Positions 35,347 to 45,086 of a stretch of 64,000 nt of DNA are shown here, in pieces. The translations under genes were made by a program, and so were the position numbers. Positions within the stretch are counted from its first letter, which is position 1. Each line of letters opens with the position of its first letter. This DNA is from Fen-1298 sp050015675. GTDB taxonomy: Bacteria > Bacteroidota > Ignavibacteria > UBA10030. The DNA is taken from NCBI GenBank assembly GCA_050015675.1, contig JBEKAY010000003.1:68028-132027 (forward strand). Direction: 5' to 3'. The notes below the pieces were generated by a model. It searched no databases. It was not told where the DNA came from and worked only from the letters and a program-made list of their open reading frames with translations.

Positions 35347-35478
35347 AGGATTGAATTTTATATGTTTTTACTTTAGTGAGGTTTATTAACACTGTATCTA
35401 ATTAAATCAATTATTGGTAAAAAATCCAGATGGAAAAGGGTAGATGAACTCTATTGTTAATTTTATGTAGAAGCGTGG

Positions 35479-36504
35479 TTATCCCTTGAGTGCGTATTGC
35501 TTCCGTACCGCTGGAATTAAATATTCCGCAAATGATCGTTCCAAATCGTATTGCGGTTGCCAACCCCAATCGGTGCGCGCTGCAGAATCATCTACGTCTT
35601 TTGGCCAACTGTCGATTATTGCCTGACGCCTATAATCAGATTCAAACGTAACACTGGGTTTCGGGAACGCTTTCTGGATAATTCGGAATATCTCCGATGC
35701 CGACGGATTGAAAGCTCCAACATTATAGATCATTCTTGTCAGTTTCTCGCGGGGAGCAGATTGAAGTTTTAGCAACGCAGTAATAGCATCCGGCATTGCC
35801 ATGAATGGTATGCATGTATCCTCACGAACAAAACAAGTGTATGGCTTATTCTTCGCCGCCATATGCAGCATCTCAGGAGCAAAGTCACTTGTCCCGCCTG
35901 TTGGCAGAGTAACCGCGCTGATCAGACCGGGGAATCGCACTCCGCGGAAATCAACCTGTGCTTTGGGCGGCTCTGCATCTAATTGGCGATAGTAATTCGC
36001 ATAATACCTGCCAAGCTGTTCAGTGTACAGTTTGTTGATGCCGTACATCGTGCGTGGTGTCAGCCATTGATCTTCTTTGACTTTGCCAGCTCGTTGTTTC
36101 GTTGCGATGTTGGGAAGGCCATACACAGCGATAGAACTTGGATAGATAAATTTAATTTCGCATCCTTGCAAACGCGATTGTGTGATAGCGATTTCCAGAA
36201 GGTTCAGTGAGCCGTCGACGTTCACACGATGTGCCAATGTTGGCTGGCGTTCGGCGCGTGTAGAAAGTAAAGCGGCAAGGTGATAAATGGTATCGAAGTT
36301 ATGTTCAGTAGAAAGTGTTTCGAGTAAATGTGAATCTAAAATATCTCCTGTAACAATCCGGTGACAACGTAATCGTACTGATTCCTCGATGGGAAGCATA
36401 TCCATTGCGACGATGTGCATACCGCCCTGTTCGGACAGTTTTTCAATCAGCCCGTGCCCGATTTCACCGTTCGCACCGGTGATAAGAATGGTTTTAATTG
36501 ACAT
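35479..36504 (-). CDS. NAD-dependent epimerase/dehydratase, L-threonine dehydrogenase-like
   Basis: 341 aa extended short-chain dehydrogenase. It has the Rossmann motif ITGANGEIGHGL, the active-site PSSIAVYG and YGINK (Tyr-x-x-x-Lys). The C-terminal sequence, with GTSDFAPEMLHMAA and a PFMAMPDAI segment, resembles the UDP-galactose-epimerase-like L-threonine 3-dehydrogenases, but a nucleotide-sugar role is not excluded. The ribosome site is GGAGA. It is 17 bases downstream of the small zinc-motif gene. Confidence 0.85.
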   Translation of the reverse strand: MSIKTILITGANGEIGHGLIEKLSEQGGMHIVAMDMLPIEESVRLRCHRIVTGDILDSHLLETLSTEHNFDTIYHLAALLSTRAERQPTLAHRVNVDGSLNLLEIAITQSRLQGCEIKFIYPSSIAVYGLPNIATKQRAGKVKEDQWLTPRTMYGINKLYTEQLGRYYANYYRQLDAEPPKAQVDFRGVRFPGLISAVTLPTGGTSDFAPEMLHMAAKNKPYTCFVREDTCIPFMAMPDAITALLKLQSAPREKLTRMIYNVGAFNPSASEIFRIIQKAFPKPSVTFESDYRRQAIIDSWPKDVDDSAARTDWGWQPQYDLERSFAEYLIPAVRKQYALKG

Positions 36505-36521
36505 AGATTCTCCGGCAAGAA

Positions 36522-36725
36522 TCAGTGTTTTTGTTGTTCAGCAGGTTTAATCTTTTCGGCGTTCACGAGTTTACCGACAAGTTTCTGGGGCGCATGAATC
36601 AACGTTGGGAGACATTGGGAACAGATCCATAATTCTTTTGTATCGAAACGAAGATGAAGGAGGGGGGCCTCAAGCTCTGAGAGTTCACAGTTCAAGCAGC
36701 GAAGTTCTTGTTTGGAAGTGCTCAT
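36522..36725 (-). CDS. Small protein with two CxxC motifs
   Basis: 67 aa. CLNC near the N-terminus and CSQC in the middle suggest a zinc ribbon. The family is not recognised. A GGAGAACATC ribosome site precedes ATG, and the gene lies between the response regulator and epimerase genes as part of the same minus-strand unit. Confidence 0.65.
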   Translation of the reverse strand: MSTSKQELRCLNCELSELEAPLLHLRFDTKELWICSQCLPTLIHAPQKLVGKLVNAEKIKPAEQQKH

Positions 36726-36755
36726 GATGTTCTCCGTAAATAATATTTCCTGGTT

Positions 36756-37409
36756 TTATTCCGTCGTAACCATCGTTTTGCTATCCGGTCCCGGAAACGA
36801 TTGCGACGGTTTTATAGAATGAAATTCGTTGATGAGTTTAAGAGCCTCATCTAAAAGACTGCCAATCGTTTTAAGTGAATCGAGAACTTCATCAAGTTTT
36901 GTGACATCCGTATTTTTTATCAGCAATTGTTGATATATCTTCGCACCGGCAATTGGGTTGCCAATTTTATCTGCAATAGAGATTGCCATTTCCAGCTCTG
37001 TAGTCCGTCTTGCCTCTTCGGCAACACGCACTTCGAGCGAGCGGATACGTAATCCCGCACGAATCCGTGCTAACAATTCATCGATTTCAAAAAGTTTAGC
37101 AAGGTAATCATCCGCACCTGCGTCTAATCCCTGCACAATATTTTTCGTTCCAGTATAGGCTGTAATCATTATTATGTAGCGGTTACGGTGAGCAACATCA
37201 GCTTTAATGAGCTTTACTAATTCTATGCCGCTCAGTCCCGGCATATCCCAATCAAGAAGAATAATATCCGGTTGGCATCGTTCCAATTCCTTCCATCCGG
37301 TGATCGGATTCAATGCAGAAGTTACCACATATCCTTCTGCTTCCAATCCTATACGTAACGAAGAAACGAATTCAGCATTATCATCTATTATAAGTATAGT
37401 ATTTGGCAT
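36756..37409 (-). CDS. Response regulator without DNA-binding domain
   Basis: 217 aa. The receiver has Asp53 (IILLDWDMPG) and the conserved Lys105, but the usual KPF is KLF (DDYLAKLF). The C-terminal region (about 125-217) is helical, with VEARRTTELEMAISIADKIG-like sequence and no helix-turn-helix or known output domain. It may act by protein contact. No kinase is adjacent. Confidence 0.85.
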   Translation of the reverse strand: MPNTILIIDDNAEFVSSLRIGLEAEGYVVTSALNPITGWKELERCQPDIILLDWDMPGLSGIELVKLIKADVAHRNRYIIMITAYTGTKNIVQGLDAGADDYLAKLFEIDELLARIRAGLRIRSLEVRVAEEARRTTELEMAISIADKIGNPIAGAKIYQQLLIKNTDVTKLDEVLDSLKTIGSLLDEALKLINEFHSIKPSQSFPGPDSKTMVTTE

Positions 37410-37599
37410 AGTCTAATACACACCGCAAAGTTTTTTCGCTATTGCATAAAAGTACAATTCGACTAGAAATAAGCTAACAATTTGTGGCTTGAAGCGCAAT
37501 GCGTAATCGTCTTGAAGAATATGAGGGGGAGCGTTAACTCAATGGCAGGACACAAAAGCCGCTATTTCAGTGCGGTTTATCGATCTGTATTATAAACAA

Positions 37600-37628
37600 C
37601 TGCGAGGCACTTTGGAAGTACCTCGCAG
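37600..37628 (-). terminator. Candidate terminator of the SPFH gene
   Basis: CTGCGAGG (37600-37607) pairs with CCTCGCAG (37621-37628), with further GGCAC/GTACC-like pairing inside. On the minus strand it is followed by TTGTTTATAATA, 12 bases past the SPFH stop. Confidence 0.6.
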
Positions 37629-37639
37629 ATTGGACCTTA

Positions 37640-38530
37640 CTACTTTTCTTTCTTCAACGGTAAAATACCTCCTGCCAATTCGCCAATAACGTTAACTAGT
37701 TCAGTGTTTGCCGGCACAACAATTTTCGCGTTGTTCTGCAATGATACCTGAACAGTTTCGAGACGTTTTAATAATTGCGCATTGCCGACAAAAAATTTGT
37801 TAGCTGCGTCATTCACAAGCTGAATGGCTTCGGCTTCGCCTTCCGCAGCAAGAATTCTCGCCTGGCGAATTCCTTCTGCTTCTTTGATAGCGGCTCGTTT
37901 CTTTCCATCTGCTGCTGTTTCGGCGGCAGTGGCAAAATCAACTGCAGCAAGTTTTTCATTTTCCGCTTTTACTATCTTGTTCATCGTTTCCTGTACATCT
38001 TTTGGCGGATCGATTTGTTTCAACTCTGCACGAACAATGTCGATGCCCCAATTCGTTGTCTCTTGAATGAGAATCTTATGAAGATCGTCGTTGATGCGGC
38101 CGCGCTCACTGTTAGCTGATTTTAATGTCAGCGTGCCGATAATGTTGCGGAGTGTAGTACGCGCAAGATTCACAATCTGGAAATTGACATTGTTGACGTT
38201 ATATACAGAGTTCTTTACGCTTTCTTCATCGGTTTTCACTTTAAAATAAACCTGCGCGTCGACAACAGCGTTGAGATTGTCGTTCGTTATAATTTCCTGC
38301 GGTTCGGCATCTACCATTTGCTCGGTAATGTTAATCCGATATAATTTATCGATCCCCGGCATAATCCAATGAAAGCCGGGCTGCGCGAAGCGGTTGTACT
38401 TTCCTAAGCGCTCTATTAATGCTCTATGTGTCGGGCGAATAATTCGGATACCTATCAAGAAAAGGAAAACAAAAAGAATTCCGCCTACAATCCATAAGCT
38501 GCTTAATGTCGCTCCTGATTCTTCCATCAT
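37640..38530 (-). CDS. SPFH/band 7 membrane protein, QmcA-like
   Basis: 296 aa. One N-terminal helix (about 12-28), then the SPFH domain (IRIIRPTHRALIERLGKYNRF, PGFHWIMPGIDKLYRIN) and a long coiled-coil with AAIKEAEGIRQARILAAEGEAEA. Such proteins form large oligomeric membrane scaffolds and often modulate FtsH protease. No NfeD partner is adjacent. The start has AAGGAG upstream; either of the first two ATGs could be used. Confidence 0.92.
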   Translation of the reverse strand: MMEESGATLSSLWIVGGILFVFLFLIGIRIIRPTHRALIERLGKYNRFAQPGFHWIMPGIDKLYRINITEQMVDAEPQEIITNDNLNAVVDAQVYFKVKTDEESVKNSVYNVNNVNFQIVNLARTTLRNIIGTLTLKSANSERGRINDDLHKILIQETTNWGIDIVRAELKQIDPPKDVQETMNKIVKAENEKLAAVDFATAAETAADGKKRAAIKEAEGIRQARILAAEGEAEAIQLVNDAANKFFVGNAQLLKRLETVQVSLQNNAKIVVPANTELVNVIGELAGGILPLKKEK

Positions 38531-38626
38531 AATCTCCTTATAAGTGATTAAACATTAGTTGTACAATATACCATTTCAAGTTGATCAGACGAGATTGTAC
38601 GACCTCGTCTGATTGCATCAATGGAT

Positions 38627-40303
38627 TCACTTCACATATTCTTCTGCAAAGAACTTAGCCGAGAGCGGCTCGCCTGTTGCTTCTTTTATTAAAGCATCCC
38701 ACCGCAAACTGGCGCCGGGTGCGAATACTTTTTCTTTCAAGTATGTGCCGACTTCCGGCTTGTTCGCGAAGCACACTTCTTTTGTGCTTTCTTGCTTTAA
38801 AATATTTTTTGCGATGTAATGTTGAAGCTGAGATGCCGTCAATTCGCCAAGCTCGTAGTTGTGATAATATGCGGGCGCTTGTGAGAGATGAATTTTTGCC
38901 GCCCAGTCCGCCGCATTGCGTCCTTCCGGCGGTGTTACCATTTGATATTCCTGCACCAGGTTCCACCATAGTTTATTCAAATCCTGGTCCGGATTTTCAT
39001 ACATCGCTTTTTCAAAACGCATCATCACTTGTGTCCACCTGCAAAAGATAAGTGCATGCATTCGCAGGTTCTCTTGTCCTTCAGCACGGATGGTTTCTTT
39101 ATCTTTGGCACTCACATTAACCATCGCTTGCAGCCAATCGGCATTTTCGGATTGACGTTCCATCATCATTGCGATAGCTTCTGTCACGAAAATGTGCGTT
39201 TCGCTTCTTAAGTAAAATGGGAGATCGCGCCGCACGTTCAAACTGTACACACCGTGTCCGAGCTCGTGCAGCATCGTGCTCGCCCAATATTTATTATCAA
39301 CAACGCTTTGCATGGTTCGCACATCGCCTAAACGGTCGATATCTGTGCTGAATGCATGCTGGTACTTTCCTTTGCGCCCGTAGATATCGCTGTTCTTTAA
39401 AATTTCTTCCACTGGCAGTCCGATATTATCATAGAAAGTGCTTACTAATTTATCAATCTTCTTTCCTTTAAAATATTTGTCGATGTCCACTGTTCCAATT
39501 TGTGGTGCTTCCTGAAAGAACCGATCCTGATAATGCCATGGCATCATCTGCTCCGGTTTGATTCCGTACTTCTTTGCTAACTTTCCATCAATCTCAGATT
39601 TGAGCTTTTTGTAGGGCTCATCTGTAAGCGTCTTTAATTCGTCAAATATGGCTACAACTTCGTCAACACTCTGCTCGTTCGCGATGAGTGACATCTCGTA
39701 GTAATTTTTGAATCCTAACTGACGCGCGGCTTCGTTGCGCAGTTTCACAAGTTCAATAACGTCGGATGCAACAGCGTTGCCAACTTCCTTGCTTGCTTCC
39801 CATGCTTTCTGCCGCTTGGAGGAGTTCTTTTCTGTTTTCAGAATATTCTCGATGTCGTTGTCGTTCACTTCCTTACCGTCGATTGTAGGGCGGAAGATAT
39901 TGAATTTATTCTGGACAGCAGCAGCCTTCTCTACAATTTTCCGCATCAATGTTGTATCGTTCTGATTTGTGAGGTAATTATTGTAGATGATGATCAGTTG
40001 GCGTTGGAGAAGTGTGTCTTTTATATTGCCATCGTCTTTCCATTTCTTCAACTGTTCAAAATCTTTTTTGTTGGAAAAGATAGTGCGAACTTCAAGTTCA
40101 ACAGCTGCTTGCTCGTCGTAGAATTTCTTCTCACCGGTGGCGTTGGCATTCCAACTGGCAAGATTTAATGCCTTCAATTTCGGTTCCATTGTTTTGAGAT
40201 GCATATCAATGAACGCTCGCAAATCTTTCTCGTCATTACGCATCGAGCAGGATATCAATGCAAACGAGAAGAGAATGGGAAGAAAAAGAAAGAGGTGTTT
40301 CAT
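38627..40303 (-). CDS. M2-family peptidyl-dipeptidase-like lipoprotein
   Basis: 558 aa zinc metallopeptidase related to angiotensin-converting enzyme. The lipobox is ALISC (Cys19), so it is anchored in the membrane. The zinc site is HELGH at 346-350 (His346, Glu347, His350), with the third ligand Glu375 in the TEAIA helix. It would remove dipeptides from peptide C-termini in the periplasm. The AAGGAG ribosome site supports the start. Together with the M3B enzyme at 47161 the region encodes two exported oligopeptidases. Confidence 0.9.
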   Translation of the reverse strand: MKHLFLFLPILFSFALISCSMRNDEKDLRAFIDMHLKTMEPKLKALNLASWNANATGEKKFYDEQAAVELEVRTIFSNKKDFEQLKKWKDDGNIKDTLLQRQLIIIYNNYLTNQNDTTLMRKIVEKAAAVQNKFNIFRPTIDGKEVNDNDIENILKTEKNSSKRQKAWEASKEVGNAVASDVIELVKLRNEAARQLGFKNYYEMSLIANEQSVDEVVAIFDELKTLTDEPYKKLKSEIDGKLAKKYGIKPEQMMPWHYQDRFFQEAPQIGTVDIDKYFKGKKIDKLVSTFYDNIGLPVEEILKNSDIYGRKGKYQHAFSTDIDRLGDVRTMQSVVDNKYWASTMLHELGHGVYSLNVRRDLPFYLRSETHIFVTEAIAMMMERQSENADWLQAMVNVSAKDKETIRAEGQENLRMHALIFCRWTQVMMRFEKAMYENPDQDLNKLWWNLVQEYQMVTPPEGRNAADWAAKIHLSQAPAYYHNYELGELTASQLQHYIAKNILKQESTKEVCFANKPEVGTYLKEKVFAPGASLRWDALIKEATGEPLSAKFFAEEYVK

Positions 40304-40442
40304 AAATACTCCTTTTTAAAGGTAAGAATGGATGAACTTATGGATAATCTATGGAGAGGATTGCTGAAGCGCAAGCGTATTGTGATGCCGTTTTGATGCT
40401 GATTTGAAGGGAATTTCACTTGCCGGAGAGGAGTTTTTTCTC

Positions 40443-41888
40443 CTATTTCAATTCACGAACTGCATCTTTTACCAATTCCCACACTCGCGCAACATGCTTT
40501 TCAGCGGTGGCAAGGTTTCCAATGGCAATCCGGATCGAGTAGCAGCCGTTCAGTTTTGTGTGAGAAAGAAATACCTCGCCTGTTGCATTTACTTGTTCCA
40601 TAATCTGTGAATTGAGTTGCCCGAGCTTTGTTTCATCTGAAATTCCTTTTGGGTGATAACGAAAACAGACAACACTAAACGGAACTGGTGCAAGCCGCTC
40701 AAAATCTTTATCTGCATCTACCCAAGAAGCGAACTCGCGCGCTAGTCGACAATGTTCACGAAGCCGTGATGCAAGTCCATTAACGCCAAATGAACGAATG
40801 ATAAACCAGAGTTTCAGTGCGCGGAATCTACGGCCAAGTTGAACACCCCAATCCATATAATTATTCACTTTGTCATCAGTGGTTTTGAGATATTCCGGTA
40901 CAAGACTGAATGCTTGCTTCAGAGTTTCGACGTGTCGTGTGAAGAGCACACTGCAATCCATCGGTGTGAAGAGCCATTTGTGTGGATTGGTGACAAAAGA
41001 ATCAGCACGGTCACAACCATCCAGCACCGATCTCATTTCAGGAACGATTGCTGCCATACCGCCATATGCTCCATCGACGTGCAGCCATAATTTTTCTCTT
41101 CCACAGATTTCGGCAATTGCCGGCACCGGATCGATACTGGTCGTGGAAGTTGTTCCAACCGTTGCGACGACAGCAAAAGGAAGCCATCCGTTTCCCTTAT
41201 CTTCCTCGATGGCGGCAGCGAGTGCTTTCGCATTTATCCTGAATTCTGCATCTGACGAAATCTTATGTACACATTCTTGACCGATGCCAAGTATGATGGC
41301 GGCTTTTTCAATGGAAGAGTGTGTGTGTTCGGAACAGTACAAACGCAGCCGCGGCAGGTCTGTTCGCCCCGATAGTCCTTGTTCGCGCACTCCCCTCTGC
41401 ACTGCTTCACGTGCCGCCGTCAGTGCAATGAGTGTAGAGACGGAAGCTGTGTCTATGATGACACCTTGAAATCCTGACGGCAGTCCGAGCATTTGCCTCA
41501 ACCAGTCGGTTACAACTTCTTCCAACTCCGTAGCAGAAGGAGAGGTTCGCCATAGCATCCCGTTGACATTTAATGTTGTAGCAAGCATCTCTGCTAAAAT
41601 TCCTGGTGCAGAAGCGCTATTGGCAAAGTACGCAAAGAAGCCGGGATGATTCCAGTGTGTGATGCCGGGAAGTATGATGCGGTTGAAGTCTGCGAGAATT
41701 GTTTTCATGTTCTCCGGCGATGCGGGTGGTGCTGTCGGCAGCAGTTTTTTTATATCGCCCGGTTTTACCTGTGAGAGCACTGGATATTTTTCTGCGTTCT
41801 TTAGATAATCGGCCATCCAATCGACAACTTCTTTTCCGATTTTACGAAATTCTTCAGAATCAATTCCGCCAAAAATATCTTCTGTCAT
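40443..41888 (-). CDS. PLP-dependent group II decarboxylase (aromatic amino acid type)
   Basis: 481 aa pyridoxal-5'-phosphate enzyme of the DOPA/tyrosine/tryptophan decarboxylase family. It has the N-terminal MADYL signature of the family, NHPGFFAYFANSASAPGILA, TVGTTSTTSIDPV, DGAYGG and the cofactor lysine in NPHKW (Lys304). The substrate is probably an aromatic L-amino acid, but the family also contains other specificities. It is a single gene. Confidence 0.92.
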   Translation of the reverse strand: MTEDIFGGIDSEEFRKIGKEVVDWMADYLKNAEKYPVLSQVKPGDIKKLLPTAPPASPENMKTILADFNRIILPGITHWNHPGFFAYFANSASAPGILAEMLATTLNVNGMLWRTSPSATELEEVVTDWLRQMLGLPSGFQGVIIDTASVSTLIALTAAREAVQRGVREQGLSGRTDLPRLRLYCSEHTHSSIEKAAIILGIGQECVHKISSDAEFRINAKALAAAIEEDKGNGWLPFAVVATVGTTSTTSIDPVPAIAEICGREKLWLHVDGAYGGMAAIVPEMRSVLDGCDRADSFVTNPHKWLFTPMDCSVLFTRHVETLKQAFSLVPEYLKTTDDKVNNYMDWGVQLGRRFRALKLWFIIRSFGVNGLASRLREHCRLAREFASWVDADKDFERLAPVPFSVVCFRYHPKGISDETKLGQLNSQIMEQVNATGEVFLSHTKLNGCYSIRIAIGNLATAEKHVARVWELVKDAVRELK

Positions 41889-41930
41889 TGTTATCCTGTT
41901 GTCAAAATATCGAGGTAATTTTAAATGAGA

Positions 41931-42401
41931 TTAGTTCTTCACCTCAACAGGTGGACCGTCTGAAACACCGGAGTCAAGAACGATCTTCCAGGAACTATCC
42001 GGTTGTTTCTTCCATGTCGTCGAATATGTGCCTGTAGATTTCATCCACTTACCTTCTTTGTTCCTGCGAATTCTTTCCCATCTGCCTACAGTATATCCAA
42101 TAACCCCGGGTATCATCATTTCGCCTTTTGTGGGATGCCATCGGAGTGTGAACGTTGAATCTTTAAAAACAGGTTCCATCACTGTACGGATTTCGGCATG
42201 ACCTGTTGTCGGTTTACTTGTGTCACTTAACATTGAACCGTTGGGTGCGAAGTACGCTACCCAGCCATCGACGCCTTTCGCGGCAGTGGCTTTATTAAAA
42301 TCGCGGTCGAGCTGCATTAATAATGTTGCCCCGTCCGTTTTTTCTTGCCCCATAGCAAATGTAGAAAGAATGCCCATGAATACAAATATGCAAACATACA
42401 T
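41931..42401 (-). CDS. SnoaL/DUF4440-like exported protein
   Basis: 157 aa small alpha+beta cone protein of the NTF2-like type: an N-terminal helix with LMQLDRDFNKA, a GWVAYFAPNGSML core and a WKIVLDSGVSDG end. The N-terminus is a signal peptide (about 1-20). ATG 42401 is used; the GTG at 42407 is also possible, with AGGTGA 4 bases before it. Function is unknown; NTF2-like proteins bind small ligands or degrade them. Confidence 0.75.
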   Translation of the reverse strand: MYVCIFVFMGILSTFAMGQEKTDGATLLMQLDRDFNKATAAKGVDGWVAYFAPNGSMLSDTSKPTTGHAEIRTVMEPVFKDSTFTLRWHPTKGEMMIPGVIGYTVGRWERIRRNKEGKWMKSTGTYSTTWKKQPDSSWKIVLDSGVSDGPPVEVKN

Positions 42402-42510
42402 TTTCACACAGTCACCTGATTTGTTGGTATGCTTTATCAAATCTCCATAAAAAGGATAGAAAGTGCAATATGAAATTGGCGGTTAGAGGTAATCGAATAT
42501 TTTTGTTTCT

Positions 42511-42538
42511 GTAGAGACGTTCAATTGAACGTCTCTAC
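42511..42538. repeat. 28-bp perfect palindrome
   Basis: Arms GTAGAGACGTTCAA (42511-42524) and TTGAACGTCTCTAC (42525-42538). It lies between the LytTR regulator gene and the SnoaL-like gene. No T-run follows on either side, so it is a palindromic repeat or protein site rather than a standard terminator. Confidence 0.75.
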
Positions 42539-42570
42539 GGTCTAGCGGCTCAACTGCTCAGAACTTCCCT

Positions 42571-43320
42571 TCACAACAATCCTTTCAGCTTATCGTACCC
42601 GGCACGGCTGATAAGAAGTTTTGTCCCATCCTTCAGGATTGCCACACGGCTGTCTTTTGCATAAAGCTCAATGCGAGCGATACGTTCGAGGTTGAGAATA
42701 TAGGAGCGGTGGACCCTGACAAATTTAGCTGTATCTAATTCTTTTTCTAATTCCGCCATGCGTTCCTGCTTCAAATGAGTTTTGCCGTCCGACTTGATTG
42801 CAACATAATCGTCCTGCGCTTCGATATAATCTATTCTATCTACTGGAATGACGTGCACTTTAGAACCATCCTTCACCAGAATTCTTTCTAGCGGCGAGGG
42901 TTTCATCCCTGCGGAAGAAGCAATTTCTTGGATTGGAATAGATACATGTTTCTTCAAATGCTTTTTCGCATGCTCTAGTGCTTCTGTCAATCGTTCTTTA
43001 CTGAAGGGTTTGAGAAGATAATCCACTGCGTGTACTTCAAAAGCTTTTACAGCATACTGGTTGTATGCAGTAGCAAATATGATAGACGGTGGTTGATCGA
43101 CAAGCTCCAGTACTTCAAAACCGTTCAACTTTGGCATTTGAATATCGAGTATGACAAGGTCAGGTTTGGATTCGGTGATCGCTTTAACGGCATCGAAACC
43201 GTTGGCACATTCGGCAATGATCTTAACTTCCTCATGAGCAGAAAGAAATTCGCGCAGAACAAGCCGTGCAGGTTCTTCATCATCAACAATGATTGTGCGG
43301 ATGGTGTTTTTTGATGACAT
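42571..43320 (-). CDS. LytTR-family response regulator
   Basis: 249 aa. The receiver phospho-acceptor is Asp59 (VILDIQMPKLNG) with KPF conserved. The C-terminal LytTR DNA-binding domain (about 145-245) has IDYIEAQDDYVAIKSDGKTH and VRVHRSYILNLERI. Together with the LytS-like kinase just upstream (3-base gap) it forms a two-component pair. Confidence 0.94.
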   Translation of the reverse strand: MSSKNTIRTIIVDDEEPARLVLREFLSAHEEVKIIAECANGFDAVKAITESKPDLVILDIQMPKLNGFEVLELVDQPPSIIFATAYNQYAVKAFEVHAVDYLLKPFSKERLTEALEHAKKHLKKHVSIPIQEIASSAGMKPSPLERILVKDGSKVHVIPVDRIDYIEAQDDYVAIKSDGKTHLKQERMAELEKELDTAKFVRVHRSYILNLERIARIELYAKDSRVAILKDGTKLLISRAGYDKLKGLL

Positions 43321-43323
43321 GAT

Positions 43324-44382
43324 TTACGGTCTGTGAATAGGAAACGAAAGCTTTACTAGAAAGTACTCATTGGTTTCCTCAACATCCACTCGAGCATCAT
43401 TGCCGTACAGTGTGCCGAGACGCAAACGAACATTCTTCAATCCAAGTCCGCTTCCTCTGCGGCGTGGTCTGTCAAGATCGATAGGATTCCTGATTTGAAT
43501 GACAAGCCGGTCTCCGTGTCTTTCACACTGCATCTGAATTGTTCCACCATCCACCAGATGGGCAATACCATGACGAACAGCATTCTCGACAAGCGGTTGG
43601 AGGATAAGGGGAGGCACCATCACTTTCTGGCAATCTTCTTTTATTGCTTGATCAACTTTTAATCGCGCACCAAATCGTACTTGTTCAATGGTAAGAAATT
43701 CTGAAATAAGCGCCAACTCGTCATGGAGAGGAATGTTGCTGCGAGCTCCAAGCTCGAGACTCTTCCGAAAAAAATCTGCAAGCATGAGCGTCATTGTCCG
43801 GGCTTTTACCGGATCGCTTGCTGTGAGGGCGCTAATGGAATTGAGGCTATTGAAAAGAAAATGCGGATCGATTTGGGCACGAAGTGCGCGAAGCTCTGCA
43901 TCTTGTGCGAGCAATCTCAGTTCTAAGGTCTGTCGTTCAGATTCATTGGAACGTTCGAATCCGATTATGACATAATGCATAGATGCGATAAGAAGAAAGA
44001 TCAGTACGAGCGTGCTGAAAATTCCAGCAATCCAAGGTTCGTAAAGCGGCGATATGGATGGTGCAATTTTTAAGGAATCGATTAATTGTACCCAGCTGTA
44101 CCCAAGTAGAAGTTCAAGTCCGGCAGCGATACATGCAGCTACGACGAACATAGAAAGAAGATTATACCACTGTGTCGTTTTAACGGGAAAAACTCTGCAC
44201 AAGTAATAGGAAGAGAGGCAGATGAATGCAAAGAAAATATTCAACGGGATGTCGGATAACAGAAATGCTGCCCATTGACTTTTATATGAGAATATGAATG
44301 GTATCTCAATCAGCAGTCCGACGGACAACCAGATAGCAAGATAGAGGGCAAGCGTTCGCCTGTTGGAAAGAATTGGGTGCAC
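43324..44382 (-). CDS. LytS/YehU-like sensor histidine kinase
   Basis: 352 aa, GTG start. Four N-terminal membrane helices (about 10-145), then the His_kinase domain with the phospho-acceptor His in LRAQIDPHFLFNSLNSISAL and the ATPase motif LVENAVRHGI...GSGLGLKNVRLRL. It starts 2 bases after the LiaF-like gene and precedes the LytTR regulator. Confidence 0.93.
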   Translation of the reverse strand: MHPILSNRRTLALYLAIWLSVGLLIEIPFIFSYKSQWAAFLLSDIPLNIFFAFICLSSYYLCRVFPVKTTQWYNLLSMFVVAACIAAGLELLLGYSWVQLIDSLKIAPSISPLYEPWIAGIFSTLVLIFLLIASMHYVIIGFERSNESERQTLELRLLAQDAELRALRAQIDPHFLFNSLNSISALTASDPVKARTMTLMLADFFRKSLELGARSNIPLHDELALISEFLTIEQVRFGARLKVDQAIKEDCQKVMVPPLILQPLVENAVRHGIAHLVDGGTIQMQCERHGDRLVIQIRNPIDLDRPRRRGSGLGLKNVRLRLGTLYGNDARVDVEETNEYFLVKLSFPIHRP

Positions 44383-44384
44383 AG

Positions 44385-45086
44385 TTAGTTTTTAATCTCG
44401 ATGCCGCCCATAATTGTGGTTCCTTTTATAACGAGGCGTTTTGTGCTTTCTGTTGGATGATGAGTTTTGTCATCGTATCCACCCATAAAAGGAGATACAT
44501 CGATAATGACAAGCCAGTCTTCCGGAATACGCATCGACATACCACCCATCATTGTGAAGATATCGATAGTAGCTTCTTCTTTAATAGATGCATCTCGCAG
44601 ATCGAGTTCGAATCCACCCATAATAGCAGTGAGCTCTCCGCCTTTAAAGTTTTGAGAGGTGTTAATACGTTTGAATCCACCCATAATGGCTACTGCTTTA
44701 ATGAAGGAATTTGCATCGTTGGTTTCGGCATCTGAAGAACCAATGTGTAGACGATGTGAAGATGCTCTTACAATCATCATGATTCCAGTAACAACAAGAA
44801 TCAGAGGCCAGTAGTCCCACAAACTGAAACGAATAAAGTACAGCCGATCTAACAACATCGCAGCGCCAATAAAAGTTAGAATGGCTCCCCAGACTCGTCC
44901 CGGACCATGTTGACATTGAATGAGGTATGCTAATCCAACAATCATAATGATTACCGGCCAATATTGCAGATAGTTATGCGGATCAATGATGTCAAAGTTG
45001 CCGAGTAGGAAGAGAATGCCGATAAGAATAATTCCCATTCCTAGCACTAATCGTGGAGCGAAAAAGGAATTTTGTCTAGTTTCCAT
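44385..45086 (-). CDS. LiaF-like membrane protein
   Basis: 233 aa. ATG 45086 is preferred over the TTG at 45104, with AAGGA 8 bases upstream. Four membrane helices (about 10-100) are followed by a cytoplasmic-type LiaF domain: AVIAIMGGFKRIN-like and MGGFELDLRDASI, then MMGGMSMRIP. LiaF-type proteins inhibit or sense envelope stress kinases. The next genes are a LytS-like kinase and LytTR regulator, a natural partner set. Confidence 0.8.
   Translation of the reverse strand: METRQNSFFAPRLVLGMGIILIGILFLLGNFDIIDPHNYLQYWPVIIMIVGLAYLIQCQHGPGRVWGAILTFIGAAMLLDRLYFIRFSLWDYWPLILVVTGIMMIVRASSHRLHIGSSDAETNDANSFIKAVAIMGGFKRINTSQNFKGGELTAIMGGFELDLRDASIKEEATIDIFTMMGGMSMRIPEDWLVIIDVSPFMGGYDDKTHHPTESTKRLVIKGTTIMGGIEIKN

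Noticed and set aside
37528..37560. tRNA D-arm-like TAACTCAATGGCAGGAC
   Set aside because: No T-arm (GTTCRA) or acceptor stem partner follows within 60 bases.
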